A stretch of 64,000 nucleotides of DNA from Pseudomonas sp. Q2-TVG4-2 (lineage in GTDB: Bacteria > Pseudomonadota > Gammaproteobacteria > Pseudomonadales > Pseudomonadaceae). The notes under the pieces are model-generated. The model was not told the origin of the DNA, made no database searches, and saw nothing but the letters and a program-made list of their open reading frames with translations. Made by a program: the position numbers and the translations under genes. Shown piece after piece: positions 44,481 through 54,592 of this stretch. Where the stretch lies: the NCBI RefSeq assembly GCF_013620795.1, contig NZ_LGLW01000001.1, positions 558,001-622,000 on the forward strand. Reading direction: 5' to 3'. Position 1 is the first letter of the stretch. Every line of letters starts with the position of its first letter.

Positions 44481-45165
44481 GCGGGACCTCCTTGATGTTC
44501 ATGAACAGTTCACGGCTGACCAGAGGCCGGCCTCCCAGATGTGGCGCCAATGCCTGCCGCATCAATCTTTTCGCTGCTGCCAGGGCGCCGGGTACTTCCC
44601 AATCGGCCTCGGCCATGGCCAGGAGTTCCGCGCCATTGAACAGGCCGGGTTGAAACTGACCCACGGGCTCCAGCCCGGTATCCGGTAACAGCCGATAGAG
44701 CCCAGCGCTGGCGATCGGATGTCCAGAAACATCCCTATCCAAGGCGAAACCGTAACCCAGCTCGGTCAGCAGCCGCCATTCGAACGCCCGCAGGATAGGC
44801 TCCAGCGGGCGCTTGGCCGCCAGCGCGGGTAGGGTTGCGACATAGTGCTCGAACATTGCGGGATGGGCGTCTTCAGCCGGAAGCAGGCGAATCAGCAATT
44901 CGTTGAGGTACATGCCGCTGAACAACGCATTGCCATCCAACCAGTAGGCCAGGCCGGCGCTCTCTAGGCGGGCCACAGCCTTGAGGTCGCTACGACCACG
45001 GAATTCCACTTCAAGCGGCACGAACGGTCTGGCCAGCGTGCCCGCCTTGCCTCGTGCGCCACGAAGCACCGCGCGCAACCTTCCTTCGGGCGTGAAGAAA
45101 TCCACCAGCGCGCTGCTCTCGCGATATGGACGACTGTGCAGAACGAAGGCGGATTGGGCGGTCAT
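44473..45165 (-). CDS. recO: DNA repair protein RecO
   Basis: Helps load RecA on SSB-coated DNA in the RecFOR pathway. The 230-residue protein has an N-terminal OB-fold (1-80; [22 protein letters not shown]) and an alpha-helical C-terminal half ([20 protein letters not shown]). Length is normal (about 230-240). No zinc-ribbon cysteines are present, as usual for this lineage. The 102-base gap to era holds a strong hairpin (45206-45234), possibly dividing the transcript. Confidence 0.95.
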   Translation of the reverse strand: MTAQSAFVLHSRPYRESSALVDFFTPEGRLRAVLRGARGKAGTLARPFVPLEVEFRGRSDLKAVARLESAGLAYWLDGNALFSGMYLNELLIRLLPAEDAHPAMFEHYVATLPALAAKRPLEPILRAFEWRLLTELGYGFALDRDVSGHPIASAGLYRLLPDTGLEPVGQFQPGLFNGAELLAMAEADWEVPGALAAAKRLMRQALAPHLGGRPLVSRELFMNIKEVPRD

Positions 45166-45205
45166 GGAATGAGGCGAGCGCCGCGAGGTGGGTGATCAGC
45201 TACAC

Positions 45206-45234
45206 GCCAATTGCAGCTGGCAACTGCAATTGGC
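45206..45234 (-). other. 11-bp perfect inverted repeat between era and recO
   Basis: GCCAATTGCAG (45206-45216) pairs with CTGCAATTGGC (45224-45234) around a 7-base loop. No U-tract follows on the operon strand, so processing, message stability or weak pausing is more likely than termination. Confidence 0.6.
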
Positions 45235-45267
45235 AATCAGGTATGGCAGGAACGGAAAGCGCCAGGC

Positions 45268-46179
45268 TCAGCTATAGCCCAGCGAATGCAGCGCCCGCTC
45301 ATCATCGGACCAGCCGCTCTTCACTTTCACCCAGAGATTGAGCATGACCTTGGAATCGAACAGCACTTCCATATCCTTGCGCGCTTCCTGGCCGATGCGT
45401 TTGATACGCTCGCCCTTGTCCCCGATGATGATTTTCTTCTGCCCATCACGCTCAACCAGAATCAGCGCATGGATATGCAGAACATGCCCTTGCTGCTTGA
45501 AGTCCTCGATCTCGACGGTGATCTGATAAGGCACTTCAGCGCCCAGCTGGCGCATGATTTTTTCGCGCACCAGTTCGGCTGCGAGAAACCGACTGCTGCG
45601 ATCGGTAATCTGGTCTTCTGGGAAGAAGTGATCGCCTTCGGGCAAATGCGAGGCTACCAGCTTCTCGAACACGTCCAGATTCTGCCCGTGCTGGGCGGAA
45701 ATCGGCACGATCTCGGCCTTCGGTAACTGCTGCGCCAGCCATTCGAAATGCGGCAGCAACTCGCCCTTGTCTTCCACGCGATCGGTCTTGTTCACCGCGA
45801 CGATCACTGGCCCTTCGACATACTGAACGCGCTCCAGCACCAGCTGGTCCTCATCGGTCCACCGCGTGCGGTCGACCACGAATACCACGACATCGACATC
45901 TTTCAAAGCCGAGGAAGCCGTGCGATTCATATAGCGATTGAGGGCGGTCTCGCCGTTCTTGTGCAATCCGGGCGTATCGACATAGACGGCCTGGACGGCG
46001 CCTTCGGTCTTGATCCCGAGCATGTTATGACGCGTGGTCTGCGGCTTGCGCGAGGTGATCGCGAGCTTCTGTCCGAGCACGTGGTTAAGCAGCGTCGACT
46101 TACCGACGTTGGGGCGACCGACGATTGCAACGTAACCACAGCGGCTTACCGCTTCTTCCTGCAGGTGCTCATCAATCAT
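45268..46179 (-). CDS. era: GTPase Era
   Basis: Essential GTPase that binds 16S rRNA during 30S maturation. G1 [18 protein letters not shown]3 DTPGLHKNG and G4 NKTDRV are present, with a C-terminal KH domain ([20 protein letters not shown] region reading [20 protein letters not shown]). The ATG at 46179 has GGAG at 7 bases; an in-frame ATG at 46185 would lie one base from that site. It overlaps the end of rnc by 8 bases, the standard rnc-era arrangement. The protein has 303 residues. Confidence 0.96.
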   Translation of the reverse strand: MIDEHLQEEAVSRCGYVAIVGRPNVGKSTLLNHVLGQKLAITSRKPQTTRHNMLGIKTEGAVQAVYVDTPGLHKNGETALNRYMNRTASSALKDVDVVVFVVDRTRWTDEDQLVLERVQYVEGPVIVAVNKTDRVEDKGELLPHFEWLAQQLPKAEIVPISAQHGQNLDVFEKLVASHLPEGDHFFPEDQITDRSSRFLAAELVREKIMRQLGAEVPYQITVEIEDFKQQGHVLHIHALILVERDGQKKIIIGDKGERIKRIGQEARKDMEVLFDSKVMLNLWVKVKSGWSDDERALHSLGYS

Positions 46180-46861
46180 GGCCATTCTCCACGCCCAAGG
46201 CGATCAGTGCCGAGGCAGCGGCAACCTGTTCGGCAATACGCCGGCTGGCACCCTGCCCTTGCGTCTTCTCGTTGAGCAGCGATATCTGGCACTCGACGAA
46301 GAACGTCCGGCAATGCGGCTCTCCCTGAATTGCCACCACTTCATACTTGGGCAATTCACAGGCACGCGATTGCAAGAACTCTTGCAAGCGGGTTTTCGGG
46401 TCCTTGTTGGTGTCGACCAGCGTCAACCCTTCCAGTTCGTTGGCAAGCCAGGCGAGCACGCGGTCGCGTGCGGTCTCCATGCCGGCATCCAGGTAGATGG
46501 CGCCGATCAGCGCCTCGAGCGTGTCCGCCAGGATGGACTCACGCCGGAAACCGCCGCTCTTGAGCTCACCCGAACCCAGACGCAGGTACTCGCCGAGCTC
46601 GAAGCCCCGAGCCAGCACCGCAAGGGTTTCGCCTTTGACCAGGCGCGCGCGTAGACGCGACAGCTGTCCCTCCTTCGCCTGCGGAAAGTGACTGAACAGT
46701 GCCTCACCGGCAATGAAATTGAGAATGGCATCGCCAAGAAACTCCAAACGCTCATTGTTGCGTCCGGCATAGCTGCGATGCGTCAGAGCCAGGAGCATCA
46801 GCTCCTGATCCTTGAATTGATAACCGAGCCTACGCTCGAGACGGGCTAACGAAGTGCTCAC
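46172..46861 (-). CDS. rnc: Ribonuclease III
   Basis: Double-stranded RNA endonuclease for rRNA and mRNA processing. The 229 residues have the catalytic signature [20 protein letters not shown] and a C-terminal dsRNA-binding domain ending [19 protein letters not shown]-type (here [20 protein letters not shown]). The start is GTG in GTGA, overlapping the stop of the upstream DUF4845 gene by 4 bases; coupling is likely. RNase III often cleaves its own leader, so the upstream operon structure may be self-regulated. Confidence 0.96.
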   Translation of the reverse strand: MSTSLARLERRLGYQFKDQELMLLALTHRSYAGRNNERLEFLGDAILNFIAGEALFSHFPQAKEGQLSRLRARLVKGETLAVLARGFELGEYLRLGSGELKSGGFRRESILADTLEALIGAIYLDAGMETARDRVLAWLANELEGLTLVDTNKDPKTRLQEFLQSRACELPKYEVVAIQGEPHCRTFFVECQISLLNEKTQGQGASRRIAEQVAAASALIALGVENGHD

Positions 46862-47235
46862 GGCATCCTTAGGCGATATTCTTTGTCGAAGTTCGCCACC
46901 AGATCGAGGTTACGGATCAGGGGCTCGCGTTTTTCGTAATCCAGATGGACCTTGAATTCGTTATTCTCGATGACGACTTTCAGCGCCTCCTCCAGATCGA
47001 GGTCGCGAATGCCGTTCACGTCCATGCCCTTGCGCACATGGCTGTAGAAGTCCCGAACGGTGCGGACCTCCATCGTCTTGTCACTTTCAACTCCGCTGAT
47101 GATCTTGTCCATGGACATGTAATCAAAGTAATGCGGCAACATCTTGAATGCAGTACTGGCAAAAAACGCCACCAGGGCAAGCACCATGATCCAGCTCAGC
47201 ATGGACAGCCCTTTTTGCGAACGAGCAAAACTCAT
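46858..47235 (-). CDS. DUF4845 membrane protein
   Basis: The 125-residue protein has one membrane helix near the N-terminus ([20 protein letters not shown]) and a periplasmic domain ([18 protein letters not shown]... [20 protein letters not shown]) fitting DUF4845. It is found between lepB and rnc in many Pseudomonas and Xanthomonas genomes. Function unknown. The ATG at 47235 is at the start of [13 protein letters not shown]; a longer in-frame start at 47280 adds unlikely residues. It overlaps rnc by 4 bases. Confidence 0.88.
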   Translation of the reverse strand: MSFARSQKGLSMLSWIMVLALVAFFASTAFKMLPHYFDYMSMDKIISGVESDKTMEVRTVRDFYSHVRKGMDVNGIRDLDLEEALKVVIENNEFKVHLDYEKREPLIRNLDLVANFDKEYRLRMP

Positions 47236-47324
47236 GTCGACCTCTATGTCGTACGTTACCCACCAATCGGGGCGGCTCAAATATAGCGAGCCGGGCCAGG
47301 GGAACCGGGCCGTGATTCACAGAC

Positions 47325-48182
47325 TCAGTGAATCAGCCCAACTCGGGAAAAATGCGGAAGGTTGCTGAACTTCGGATCCGGCCAGCTCATCCATACGGCA
47401 AACGCCTTGCCGACGATATTGCGATCAGGAACCATGCCGGCAAGATCGGTGGGAATCGCTGCATCTTGCCAATAGCGACTGTCATTGGAGTTGTCGCGAT
47501 TGTCACCCATCATGAAGTAATGACCTTCCGGGACGCGCCATTCACGATCGGGCTCGACTCGATAGCGCCCCATCTCCTTGCGAATCAGGTGTTCTACCTC
47601 GCCCAGCTTCTCCCGGTACAGCTTAGCGCTGCCCAAGCTACCCGGCTCCTCGCCGATCAGCATCTCGGGAACCGGCTTGCCGTTTATGCTCAGCCGCTTG
47701 TCGCTGCTGTACCGAACCAAATCGCCAGGCAGACCAACGACACGCTTGATGTAATTGATGTTCGGATCGCTCGGGTAACGGAACACCATTACATCGCCAC
47801 GCTTCGGGTCGCTGACATCGATGACTTTGGTGTCGATGACCGGCAGACGAATGCCATAGGCAAACTTGTTGACCAGAATGAAGTCACCCACTTCGAGTGT
47901 CGGGATCATCGAGCCAGACGGAATCTGAAACGGCTCGATGAGAAACGATCGCAGCACCAGAACGATCGCCAACACGGGGAAGAAGGATTTTCCGTATTCG
48001 ATCAGAACCGGTTCCTTGTTCAAGGCGTCCAGCGTCGACTGATCGGGTTCGCCACCGGTGCGCCCCTCGTAATTCGCTATCGCAGCCCGTCGGCGTGGTG
48101 CAAAAAACACCAGATCGATAAGCGTCAGAAAACCGCATACCGCAACGGCGATGACCAGCAACAGCGGAAAATTGATCGACAT
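47325..48182 (-). CDS. lepB: Signal peptidase I (leader peptidase)
   Basis: Cleaves signal peptides of exported proteins at the outer face of the inner membrane. The 285 residues include two N-terminal membrane helices, the catalytic Ser in QIPSGSMIPTLEVGDFILV, the general-base Lys in YPSDPNINYIKRVVGLPGD and the box E region GDNRDNSNDSRYW. The ATG overlaps the lepA stop by one base (TGATG), so translation is probably coupled to lepA. Confidence 0.97.
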   Translation of the reverse strand: MSINFPLLLVIAVAVCGFLTLIDLVFFAPRRRAAIANYEGRTGGEPDQSTLDALNKEPVLIEYGKSFFPVLAIVLVLRSFLIEPFQIPSGSMIPTLEVGDFILVNKFAYGIRLPVIDTKVIDVSDPKRGDVMVFRYPSDPNINYIKRVVGLPGDLVRYSSDKRLSINGKPVPEMLIGEEPGSLGSAKLYREKLGEVEHLIRKEMGRYRVEPDREWRVPEGHYFMMGDNRDNSNDSRYWQDAAIPTDLAGMVPDRNIVGKAFAVWMSWPDPKFSNLPHFSRVGLIH

Positions 48183-49981
48183 CAGCTATCTACCTTAAGC
48201 ACCGCGAGGAAAGCTTCTTGCGGAATTTCAACGTTACCGACCTGTTTCATACGCTTTTTGCCGGCTTTTTGCTTTTCCAGAAGCTTGCGCTTGCGGCTCA
48301 CGTCACCACCGTAGCACTTGGCCAGAACGTTCTTGCGCAACGCCTTGACGGTGCTTCGCGCTACGATCTGGCCGCCTATGGCCGCCTGAATCGCTACGTC
48401 GAACATCTGTCGAGGAATGAGCTCCTTCATTTTCTCGACCAATATGCGGCCTTTGTAATGCGCATTGTCGCGGTGCACGATAAGTGCCAGCGCGTCGACC
48501 TTGTCACCGTTGATCAGAATATCCAGACGGGTCAGGTTGGCCGACTGGAAGCATTCGAAGCTGTAGTCCAGCGAGGCATAGCCACGGCTGACCGACTTAA
48601 GCCGGTCGAAGAAGTCCAGGACAACTTCGCTCATGGGCAGATCGTAGCGCACCTGCACCTGTGACCCGAGGAACTGCAGATCCCGCTGTACGCCGCGCTT
48701 CTCGACACACAGGGTGATGACGCTGCCGAGGTGTTCTTGAGGCACAAGAATATTGGCCCGCACGATGGGTTCGCGCATGTCTTCGATCAACGATAGGTCC
48801 GGCAACTTGGACGGGCTGTCGACGTAGAGGGTTTCGCCATTCTTGAGCGCCAGCTCGTAGACTACCGTTGGCGCCGTGGTGATCAGGTCCAGGTCATACT
48901 CACGCTCGAGTCGCTCCTGGATAATTTCCATGTGCAGCATGCCCAGGAAGCCGATGCGGAAACCGAAGCCCAGCGCGTCGGAACTTTCCGGCTCGTATTG
49001 CAGGGCGGCATCGTTCAGGGTGAGTTTCTGCAACGCCTCGCGGAAATCTTCGAAATCATCCGAGCTGACCGGAAACAAGCCGGCATAGACCTGCGGCTTG
49101 ACTCGTTTGAAGCCGGGCAGCATTTCGACGTCCGGCGTGTTGGACAACGTCAGGGTATCGCCGACCGGTGCACCGTGAATGTCCTTGATGCCGGCGATAA
49201 TGAAGCCCACTTCGCCCGCCTTGAGATCAGCCGTGCTGGTGTGCTTGGGATTGAACACGCCGACGCTATCGACCTGATGCACCTTGCCGGTGGACTTGAC
49301 CAGAACCTTGTCACCTTTCTTGATCCGGCCATGGCGTACCCGCACGAGCGAGACGACGCCCAGGTAGTTATCGAACCAAGAATCGATGATCAACGCCTGC
49401 AATGGCGCGTCAATATTGCCAGTTGGCGGAGGGATGACCGCGACCAGACGCTCGAGAACATCATCCACGCCCATGCCGCTCTTTGCACTGCAAGCGACGG
49501 CATCGGTCGCGTCTATGCCAATGATGTGTTCGATTTCATCCTTAACCTTGTCGGGGTCCGCTTGCGGCAGATCCATCTTGTTCAATACCGGCATGACCTC
49601 TAGGCCCTGCTCGATAGCCGTGTAGCAGTTGGCGACGGATTGCGCTTCGACGCCCTGACCCGCATCAACAACCAGAAGTGCCCCTTCGCAAGCTGCCAGC
49701 GAGCGACTGACCTCATAGGTGAAGTCGACGTGCCCGGGGGTATCGATGAAATTCAGCTGATAGGTCTTACCGTCCCGCGCCTTGTAATACAGCGTGACGC
49801 TGTGTGCCTTGATCGTGATGCCTCGTTCACGCTCAAGGTCCATCGAATCAAGCACCTGGGCATTCATCTCACGTTCGGTCAGGCCACCGCACATCTGGAT
49901 GAATCGATCAGCCAAGGTCGACTTGCCGTGATCGATATGCGCGATGATGGAGAAATTACGGATATGACTCAGGTCACTCAC
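48182..49981 (-). CDS. lepA: Elongation factor 4 (LepA)
   Basis: Ribosome-associated GTPase that affects initiation and back-translocation. The 599 residues equal E. coli LepA. G1 [17 protein letters not shown]3 DTPGHVDF and G4 NKMDLPQA are intact, as is the LepA-specific C-terminal domain ([20 protein letters not shown]). The start is GTG at 49981 without a strong ribosome site. It lies 198 bases after mucD on the same strand, the classic algU-mucABCD-lepA-lepB order. Confidence 0.97.
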   Translation of the reverse strand: MSDLSHIRNFSIIAHIDHGKSTLADRFIQMCGGLTEREMNAQVLDSMDLERERGITIKAHSVTLYYKARDGKTYQLNFIDTPGHVDFTYEVSRSLAACEGALLVVDAGQGVEAQSVANCYTAIEQGLEVMPVLNKMDLPQADPDKVKDEIEHIIGIDATDAVACSAKSGMGVDDVLERLVAVIPPPTGNIDAPLQALIIDSWFDNYLGVVSLVRVRHGRIKKGDKVLVKSTGKVHQVDSVGVFNPKHTSTADLKAGEVGFIIAGIKDIHGAPVGDTLTLSNTPDVEMLPGFKRVKPQVYAGLFPVSSDDFEDFREALQKLTLNDAALQYEPESSDALGFGFRIGFLGMLHMEIIQERLEREYDLDLITTAPTVVYELALKNGETLYVDSPSKLPDLSLIEDMREPIVRANILVPQEHLGSVITLCVEKRGVQRDLQFLGSQVQVRYDLPMSEVVLDFFDRLKSVSRGYASLDYSFECFQSANLTRLDILINGDKVDALALIVHRDNAHYKGRILVEKMKELIPRQMFDVAIQAAIGGQIVARSTVKALRKNVLAKCYGGDVSRKRKLLEKQKAGKKRMKQVGNVEIPQEAFLAVLKVDS

Positions 49982-50137
49982 AGCTAAACACTCGAATACG
50001 CCGCGGGCTGATTGCCCGCCGAAAATAGCCGCAAAGTGTACCTGATAGGTCTATTCAGCGCCACGCCGGGACCCTAGAACCGTCAGTCCGTTATGCACAG
50101 CCGACAGCGCGAAATCCAAACTGACTACCCAGGCATG

Positions 50138-50164
50138 AAAAAACGGCTCAAAAGCCGCTTTTTC
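50138..50164 (-). terminator. Probable terminator between mucD and lepA
   Basis: CGGCT (50144-50148) pairs with AGCCG (50153-50157) with flanking A/T runs; on the leftward strand GTTTTTTC follows. Short stem but good U-tract, so partial termination separating muc genes from lepA is likely. Confidence 0.7.
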
Positions 50165-50179
50165 AATACCGAGACGCTT

Positions 50180-51589
50180 CTACTCAGCGAGTTTAAATGT
50201 GATGAAGCTCGCCCGCCCCTGGCGCAACACGCGCATGGATACTGAGCGATTCTTCGGCAACTGCTCTGCAACGCGGCTAAATGTCGATGTAGAGTCGATA
50301 GCCTGATTGTTCAGGTGGGTAATCACATCACCTGGACGCAAACCAATCATCGCAGCAGGCCCGCTCGACACCTCTGCAATCACGACCCCGCCAGGCAGGT
50401 CAAGACTACGCCGCTGTTCGGCAGTCAATTCCGACACCTTGACACCAAGCCTGTTACTGCTTTTCTCGGTACCGCCGCTGGATGCCGCGACCTCCTCCCC
50501 TTCTTCCGGCAAGGCGCCGATCTGGACAGTGAGCATCTCGCGCTCACCGTCACGAACGATACCCAGCTTCGCCTTAGCGTTCGGCTTGATGGCTCCAATG
50601 AGGTGCGGCAGGTCAGCCGACATATCAATGGCATTGCCATTGACGCTCAGAATCACATCGCCAACCCGCAAACCACCCTTGGCTGCCGGCCCCCCGTCCA
50701 TTACCTGCGCGACCAGCGCACCCGCTGGACGCTCGAGGCCGAACGATTCTGCCAGGTCGCGGTTGACTTCTTGTATCACCACCCCCAGCCAGCCGCGACT
50801 GACTTTGCCCTCTGCACGCAACTGATCGGCGACGTCCATGGCAACGTCGATAGGGATAGCAAACGAGAGCCCCATGAAACCACCGGACCGAGTGAAGATC
50901 TGCGAGTTGATACCGATCACTTCACCCTGCAAATTGAACAGAGGCCCACCGGAATTACCGGGATTTATTGCCACATCAGTTTGGATGAATGGCACGTAGC
51001 TCTCACTGGGCAGGTTACGTCCCGTTGCACTGACTATCCCAGCCGTTACAGTGTGGTCGAAGCCAAATGGCGAGCCAATAGCGAGAACCCATTCGCCAGC
51101 TTTCAACGCGCTGGATTTCCCCAGCTTGACCGTCGGCAACCCCTTGGCCTCGACCTTCAACAAAGCCACATCGGTGCGAGGATCTGCACCGACAAGCGTT
51201 GCCTCCAGCTCACTGCGATCAGGCAGGCGAACAATTATTTCATCGGCGTCAGCGATCACATGATTGTTGGTCAGTACATAGCCGTCAGCGGAAATGATAA
51301 AGCCCGAACCCAGAGACTGCGCCTCACGCTGCCGGCCTCCGTCGGGCATGCCAGGAATACTGTGCTCGAAGAATTCGCGAAAAATTGGCGGCAACCCTTC
51401 AAGGTCCGGCATGTGCGGGCTCGCACTACGAGCCGGGACCTTCTGTTTGGTGCTGATATTGATTACGGCAGGTGAGGCGTTTTCCACCAAGGGTCTAAAA
51501 TCGGGTAGCTGGGCATTAGCTACCTCCACCTGCCCTAGACAAAACAATGCAGCGAGAAGAGCGAAGCAGCTATTCCGTGGAACCTTCAA
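50180..51589 (-). CDS. mucD: Periplasmic serine protease MucD (DegP/HtrA family)
   Basis: Degrades misfolded periplasmic proteins and restrains the AlgU pathway. The 469-residue protein has a signal peptide (KVPRNSCFALLAALFCLGQV), a trypsin-like domain with His in YVLTNNHVIADADE, Asp in DPRTDVALLKVEAK and Ser in INPGNSGGPLFNL, then two PDZ domains. The most plausible start is TTG at 51589, preceded by GGGAGAC with a 5-base gap; no ATG fits within the signal region. It overlaps the end of mucC by 20 bases. The catalytic triad is complete. Confidence 0.95.
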   Translation of the reverse strand: MKVPRNSCFALLAALFCLGQVEVANAQLPDFRPLVENASPAVINISTKQKVPARSASPHMPDLEGLPPIFREFFEHSIPGMPDGGRQREAQSLGSGFIISADGYVLTNNHVIADADEIIVRLPDRSELEATLVGADPRTDVALLKVEAKGLPTVKLGKSSALKAGEWVLAIGSPFGFDHTVTAGIVSATGRNLPSESYVPFIQTDVAINPGNSGGPLFNLQGEVIGINSQIFTRSGGFMGLSFAIPIDVAMDVADQLRAEGKVSRGWLGVVIQEVNRDLAESFGLERPAGALVAQVMDGGPAAKGGLRVGDVILSVNGNAIDMSADLPHLIGAIKPNAKAKLGIVRDGEREMLTVQIGALPEEGEEVAASSGGTEKSSNRLGVKVSELTAEQRRSLDLPGGVVIAEVSSGPAAMIGLRPGDVITHLNNQAIDSTSTFSRVAEQLPKNRSVSMRVLRQGRASFITFKLAE

Positions 51590-52076
51590 AATCAGTCTCC
51601 CTTGACGAAAACAATCCGGCCTGGCTATGTCCTGCCGTGCCGACCAGCATCGCTCGCAACACAATTGGCTGCAGCCCCGGATCGCCTGCCGTTCGCTGAC
51701 TGCGCTGGCGCACGATCAGCCACGAAACCAGAAAACCAGCAATCCCGGCGAGCATCACGAATGGTTCGGTAGCCGACAGCTCCGAAGCGATGAGTGCCGC
51801 GGCAAACAAAGCGATCAGCGGGAAAAGATAAACAAGGATGGCGCCGCGCAGCAACACGCTTTCACGGATACCGACAACAACCGAATCACCCACATTCAGG
51901 TTTAGATCAGACAGAGCCCTTATCAGCCCGCGCCGCTCGCGTACGCCAAGCCTGTCCATCAGGCCCTGACCACAGCCGTTCCGGGCGGAGCAGCCGGAAC
52001 AGGTACTGCTGCGCTGCGTCTCAACCCACACGGCACCGGACTCGATTGCGATCACACGCCCTGGCTCTTCGATCAT
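51570..52076 (-). CDS. mucC: RseC/MucC family membrane protein
   Basis: The 168-residue protein has an N-terminal cytoplasmic part with a Cys cluster (CSGCSARNGCGQG) and two membrane helices (LLRGAILVYLFPLIALFAAA and PFVMLAGIAGFLVSWLIV), as in RseC/MucC. It lies between mucB and mucD and overlaps both; its exact effect on AlgU is modest and debated. Cysteine residues suggest a metal or redox role. Confidence 0.92.
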   Translation of the reverse strand: MIEEPGRVIAIESGAVWVETQRSSTCSGCSARNGCGQGLMDRLGVRERRGLIRALSDLNLNVGDSVVVGIRESVLLRGAILVYLFPLIALFAAALIASELSATEPFVMLAGIAGFLVSWLIVRQRSQRTAGDPGLQPIVLRAMLVGTAGHSQAGLFSSRETDFEGSTE

Positions 52077-53017
52077 CGCGACGCCTGATCCGCCCCAGAC
52101 CGCATCGACAATGCAACTCGCTCAGCAGTGCCCAGCGGTATTTCTCCAACGACCGTCACCATAACATCGCCATCAGCAGTGGAAATGCGCTTGGATACAG
52201 CCACGGTCGGCCCCATCTGGCTGCGAGCGTCTTCGACAACAGCCCCATGCAATGGCTCGAGAAACACCGAGAAGCGAGCAAGCCCATCTCCGTAGGAAAG
52301 CCACGTGACGGACTCGTCGGACGCAGGGCTGGAACGAACATTGGAGTCAAGAAGCTGGAAGCCATCCGGAAGCCAATCAGAACGCCATTCCGGCGACACC
52401 GATTTCTGCTCGGCAGCGAGCGAAACGGGCGTACATGTCGCCCCCGCTTTAACATCGGCAGACTGGATCGAGCCTGGCGAGAAATGAGTGAATTGGAAAC
52501 GCTCAAGTAATTGCCCGTTCTCATCAAGCAACAGGGACTTGAGTGGCAGCGCTGTCTCACGATCGAGGTGCAGTTCAAAACCATAACGATGCTGATCCCG
52601 TGGCCGAATAGCTAACGCCACGGTCGGACGTCCCGCAACTCGGGACTCTCCGATGATCTGAAAGTCGTACCATTTGGATAGTGTTTCAGGCTCAAGCTGC
52701 TGTTGGCGCCACGGCTTGGCATCACGCACCTGGGATGCCAGCTCTTCGCTCGCGCACTGAACCTTGCCATCTACCAGCGATACTTCCGCCGGTGGGCCGT
52801 CGAGCTGCAACAGGCGCTCCCGCAGCTGTTGGTCTTGAACGAGTTGCCAAACGGCATGACTGGAGAAGCTACCATTGCGCTCGTAAACAAAAGTGCCCTG
52901 ATAGCTCTGCTTCTTTTCGGCCGCTGCGAGTCGCTGCATCCAGGCATCGGCATTAGCAGCAAAGGCCGGCATTGATAGCCAGCCTCCGAGCACCACACAT
53001 AGCGGTATTACACGCAT
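52073..53017 (-). CDS. mucB: Periplasmic regulator of anti-sigma factor, MucB/RseB
   Basis: Binds the periplasmic part of MucA and protects it from cleavage until lipid/LPS stress signals appear. The 314 residues start with a signal peptide (MRVIPLCVVLGGWLSMPAFA) followed by a lipoprotein-carrier-like fold (SYQGTFVYERNGSFSSH) and the C-terminal MucB domain. Overlap of 4 bases with mucC and 9 bases between mucA stop and mucB start indicate a single operon. Confidence 0.95.
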   Translation of the reverse strand: MRVIPLCVVLGGWLSMPAFAANADAWMQRLAAAEKKQSYQGTFVYERNGSFSSHAVWQLVQDQQLRERLLQLDGPPAEVSLVDGKVQCASEELASQVRDAKPWRQQQLEPETLSKWYDFQIIGESRVAGRPTVALAIRPRDQHRYGFELHLDRETALPLKSLLLDENGQLLERFQFTHFSPGSIQSADVKAGATCTPVSLAAEQKSVSPEWRSDWLPDGFQLLDSNVRSSPASDESVTWLSYGDGLARFSVFLEPLHGAVVEDARSQMGPTVAVSKRISTADGDVMVTVVGEIPLGTAERVALSMRSGADQASR

Positions 53018-53025
53018 GTTTTTCC

Positions 53026-53625
53026 TTAACGATCTTCCATGCTGGCTGCACGCGCATAGGGCAGCGCGCTTTCAGAACCGCTACCGAACGCGGCCTGCTG
53101 AGCATGCTGGCGAACATAGGCTGGCAGTCGCTTCTCATGCCAGCTATCAGCAGACGCTTGGGCACCAGCCGTCTGAGCTTCCGGCGCACCGGCATCCTCA
53201 CTGTAGCCTGCCAGTACGGCCGGCCCTTGATTGGCTTGCGGAACCGCAATGCTAGGCTGTGCGGCCTGCTGTGCCACCTGCGGACCAGCTACTTCGCTCT
53301 GGTTGTACAGGCGCACGCCTGCCAAGACAGCAACGGTAACCGACGCTGCGACGGCAAGACGACCCATATTGCGCCAGGCGAAACGCTGCGGCTTGACCGC
53401 AGTGATAGCCGGCTCATCAGCCAGCGCCGCAGACACCGCCGAAGCGATATCCAGACGAGGTTCAATCAGTTCCTTGTGCATTGCGGCACGAGCAACCTGA
53501 TAACGCGACCAAGTTGATCGCATTTCGGTTTCGCCATCCGCGGCGAGCACTCGACGTAATTCCAACTCGTCCGCTTCGTTATCCATCACCGCGGACAGCG
53601 ATTCATGCAGGGCTTCACGACTCAT
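53026..53625 (-). CDS. mucA: Anti-sigma factor MucA
   Basis: Inner-membrane anti-sigma factor that sequesters AlgU. The 199 residues begin MSREALHESLSAVMDNEADE, the AlgU-binding N-terminal domain with LRRVLAADGETEMRSTWSRY, then one membrane helix (LAVAASVTVAVLAGVRLY, about 85-105), then a periplasmic MucB-binding tail ending YVRQHAQQAAF. Length is close to P. aeruginosa MucA (194), and the frame is intact, so the classic mucoid truncation is absent. The gap to algU is 31 bases. Confidence 0.95.
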   Translation of the reverse strand: MSREALHESLSAVMDNEADELELRRVLAADGETEMRSTWSRYQVARAAMHKELIEPRLDIASAVSAALADEPAITAVKPQRFAWRNMGRLAVAASVTVAVLAGVRLYNQSEVAGPQVAQQAAQPSIAVPQANQGPAVLAGYSEDAGAPEAQTAGAQASADSWHEKRLPAYVRQHAQQAAFGSGSESALPYARAASMEDR

Positions 53626-53656
53626 GGCGGTTCCTCTCTTGGCTGTCGCCGCTGTC

Positions 53657-54238
53657 TCAGGATTCATGCAACAAGGGTTGCAATGCTTTATCGATGGCCT
53701 CCCGCGCCCGGAATATCCGTGAGCGGACCGTTCCCACCGGACACTGCATTACATTTGCAATGTCTTCATAACTAAGACCATCAAATTCACGCAGTGTTAG
53801 AGCCGTACGCAAATCTTCTGGAAGTTGTTGAATGGTTCTATGAACTGTGTCTTCTATTTCATCCCTAAGAAGCGCTCGCTCCGGCGACTCGATGTCCTTG
53901 AGTGCGTGATCGCCCTCATAGAACTCGGCATCTTCGGAACTTACATCACTGTCAGGCGGCCTCCTTCCTCGGGCCACCAGATGATTTTTCGCCGTATTAA
54001 TGGCGATGCGGTACAGCCAGGTATAAAAGGCGCTGTCTCCGCGAAAGTTAGCAAGCGCACGGTAGGCTTTGATAAAGGCTTCCTGCGCAACATCCTGTGC
54101 CTCGTGAGAATCATGTACGAAGCGCACGATCAACCCAAGGATCTTGTGCTGGTACTTTAGTACCAACAAATCGAAAGCCCGCTTATCTCCCCGCTGTACT
54201 CGCTCGACCAGTTGCTGGTCTTGCTCCTGGGTTAGCAT
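53657..54238 (-). CDS. algU: Extracytoplasmic stress sigma factor AlgU (AlgT, RpoE-like)
   Basis: The 193-residue ECF sigma factor equals P. aeruginosa AlgU in length. Region 2 is VERVQRGDKRAFDLLVLKYQ... VAQEAFIKAYRALANFRGDS, and region 4 contains LREFDGLSYEDIANVMQCPV-GTVRSRIFRARE. It transcribes envelope stress genes and its own operon, and in P. aeruginosa drives alginate synthesis. The start ATG at 54238 follows AGGAG. An AlgU-type promoter 59-86 bases upstream indicates autoregulation. Confidence 0.97.
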   Translation of the reverse strand: MLTQEQDQQLVERVQRGDKRAFDLLVLKYQHKILGLIVRFVHDSHEAQDVAQEAFIKAYRALANFRGDSAFYTWLYRIAINTAKNHLVARGRRPPDSDVSSEDAEFYEGDHALKDIESPERALLRDEIEDTVHRTIQQLPEDLRTALTLREFDGLSYEDIANVMQCPVGTVRSRIFRAREAIDKALQPLLHES

Positions 54239-54592
54239 AAACACTCCTCCATGACCTGGAAGGGGTGCTGCGCTCGCCTGCGAGCTGACCTGCCAGAATA
54301 GACCCGGGCTTTACACAAAAGTTCTCCCCCTTCAAGCAAGCTGTCGTGCAACACACCTGACGGCATTCGCGAGCAGCGCCTCAAAACGAATCGTTCCGAT
54401 GACGCTCTCCTGATATCCACAGCGAAGCCGCACCGCCCACCGATCGATGGCCAGCTGGCCCGCATCCACAACTGTCTATAGAGACGGGCTTGCAAGAAAA
54501 GTTCCAAAGCTTCGGCCAGATAAAAACGGGGCCGCTATTTTGCCGGGGGATGCGCCTATATACTAGGGTCCGCCTCAATGTGAGAGTCCGAA
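54239..54592. promoter_or_regulatory. 354-bp divergent region between algU and nadB
   Basis: Contains the AlgU-type promoter for algU (54297-54324) and the nadB upstream region with a TATACT -10-like hexamer near 54559. AlgU operons often have several promoters; the A/T-rich stretch around 54340-54420 may hold others. No gene present. Confidence 0.5.
54297..54324 (-). promoter_or_regulatory. AlgU-dependent autoregulatory promoter of algU
   Basis: On the leftward strand GAACTT (54324-54319), 16-base spacer, TCTATT (54302-54297), close to the AlgU consensus GAACTT-N16/17-TCtnA. Same position and sequence class as the P. aeruginosa algT promoter. Confidence 0.85.

Noticed and set aside
53026-53625. 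Possible mucoid-type frameshift in mucA
   Set aside because: The gene is open over 199 codons, with the membrane helix and periplasmic tail intact.
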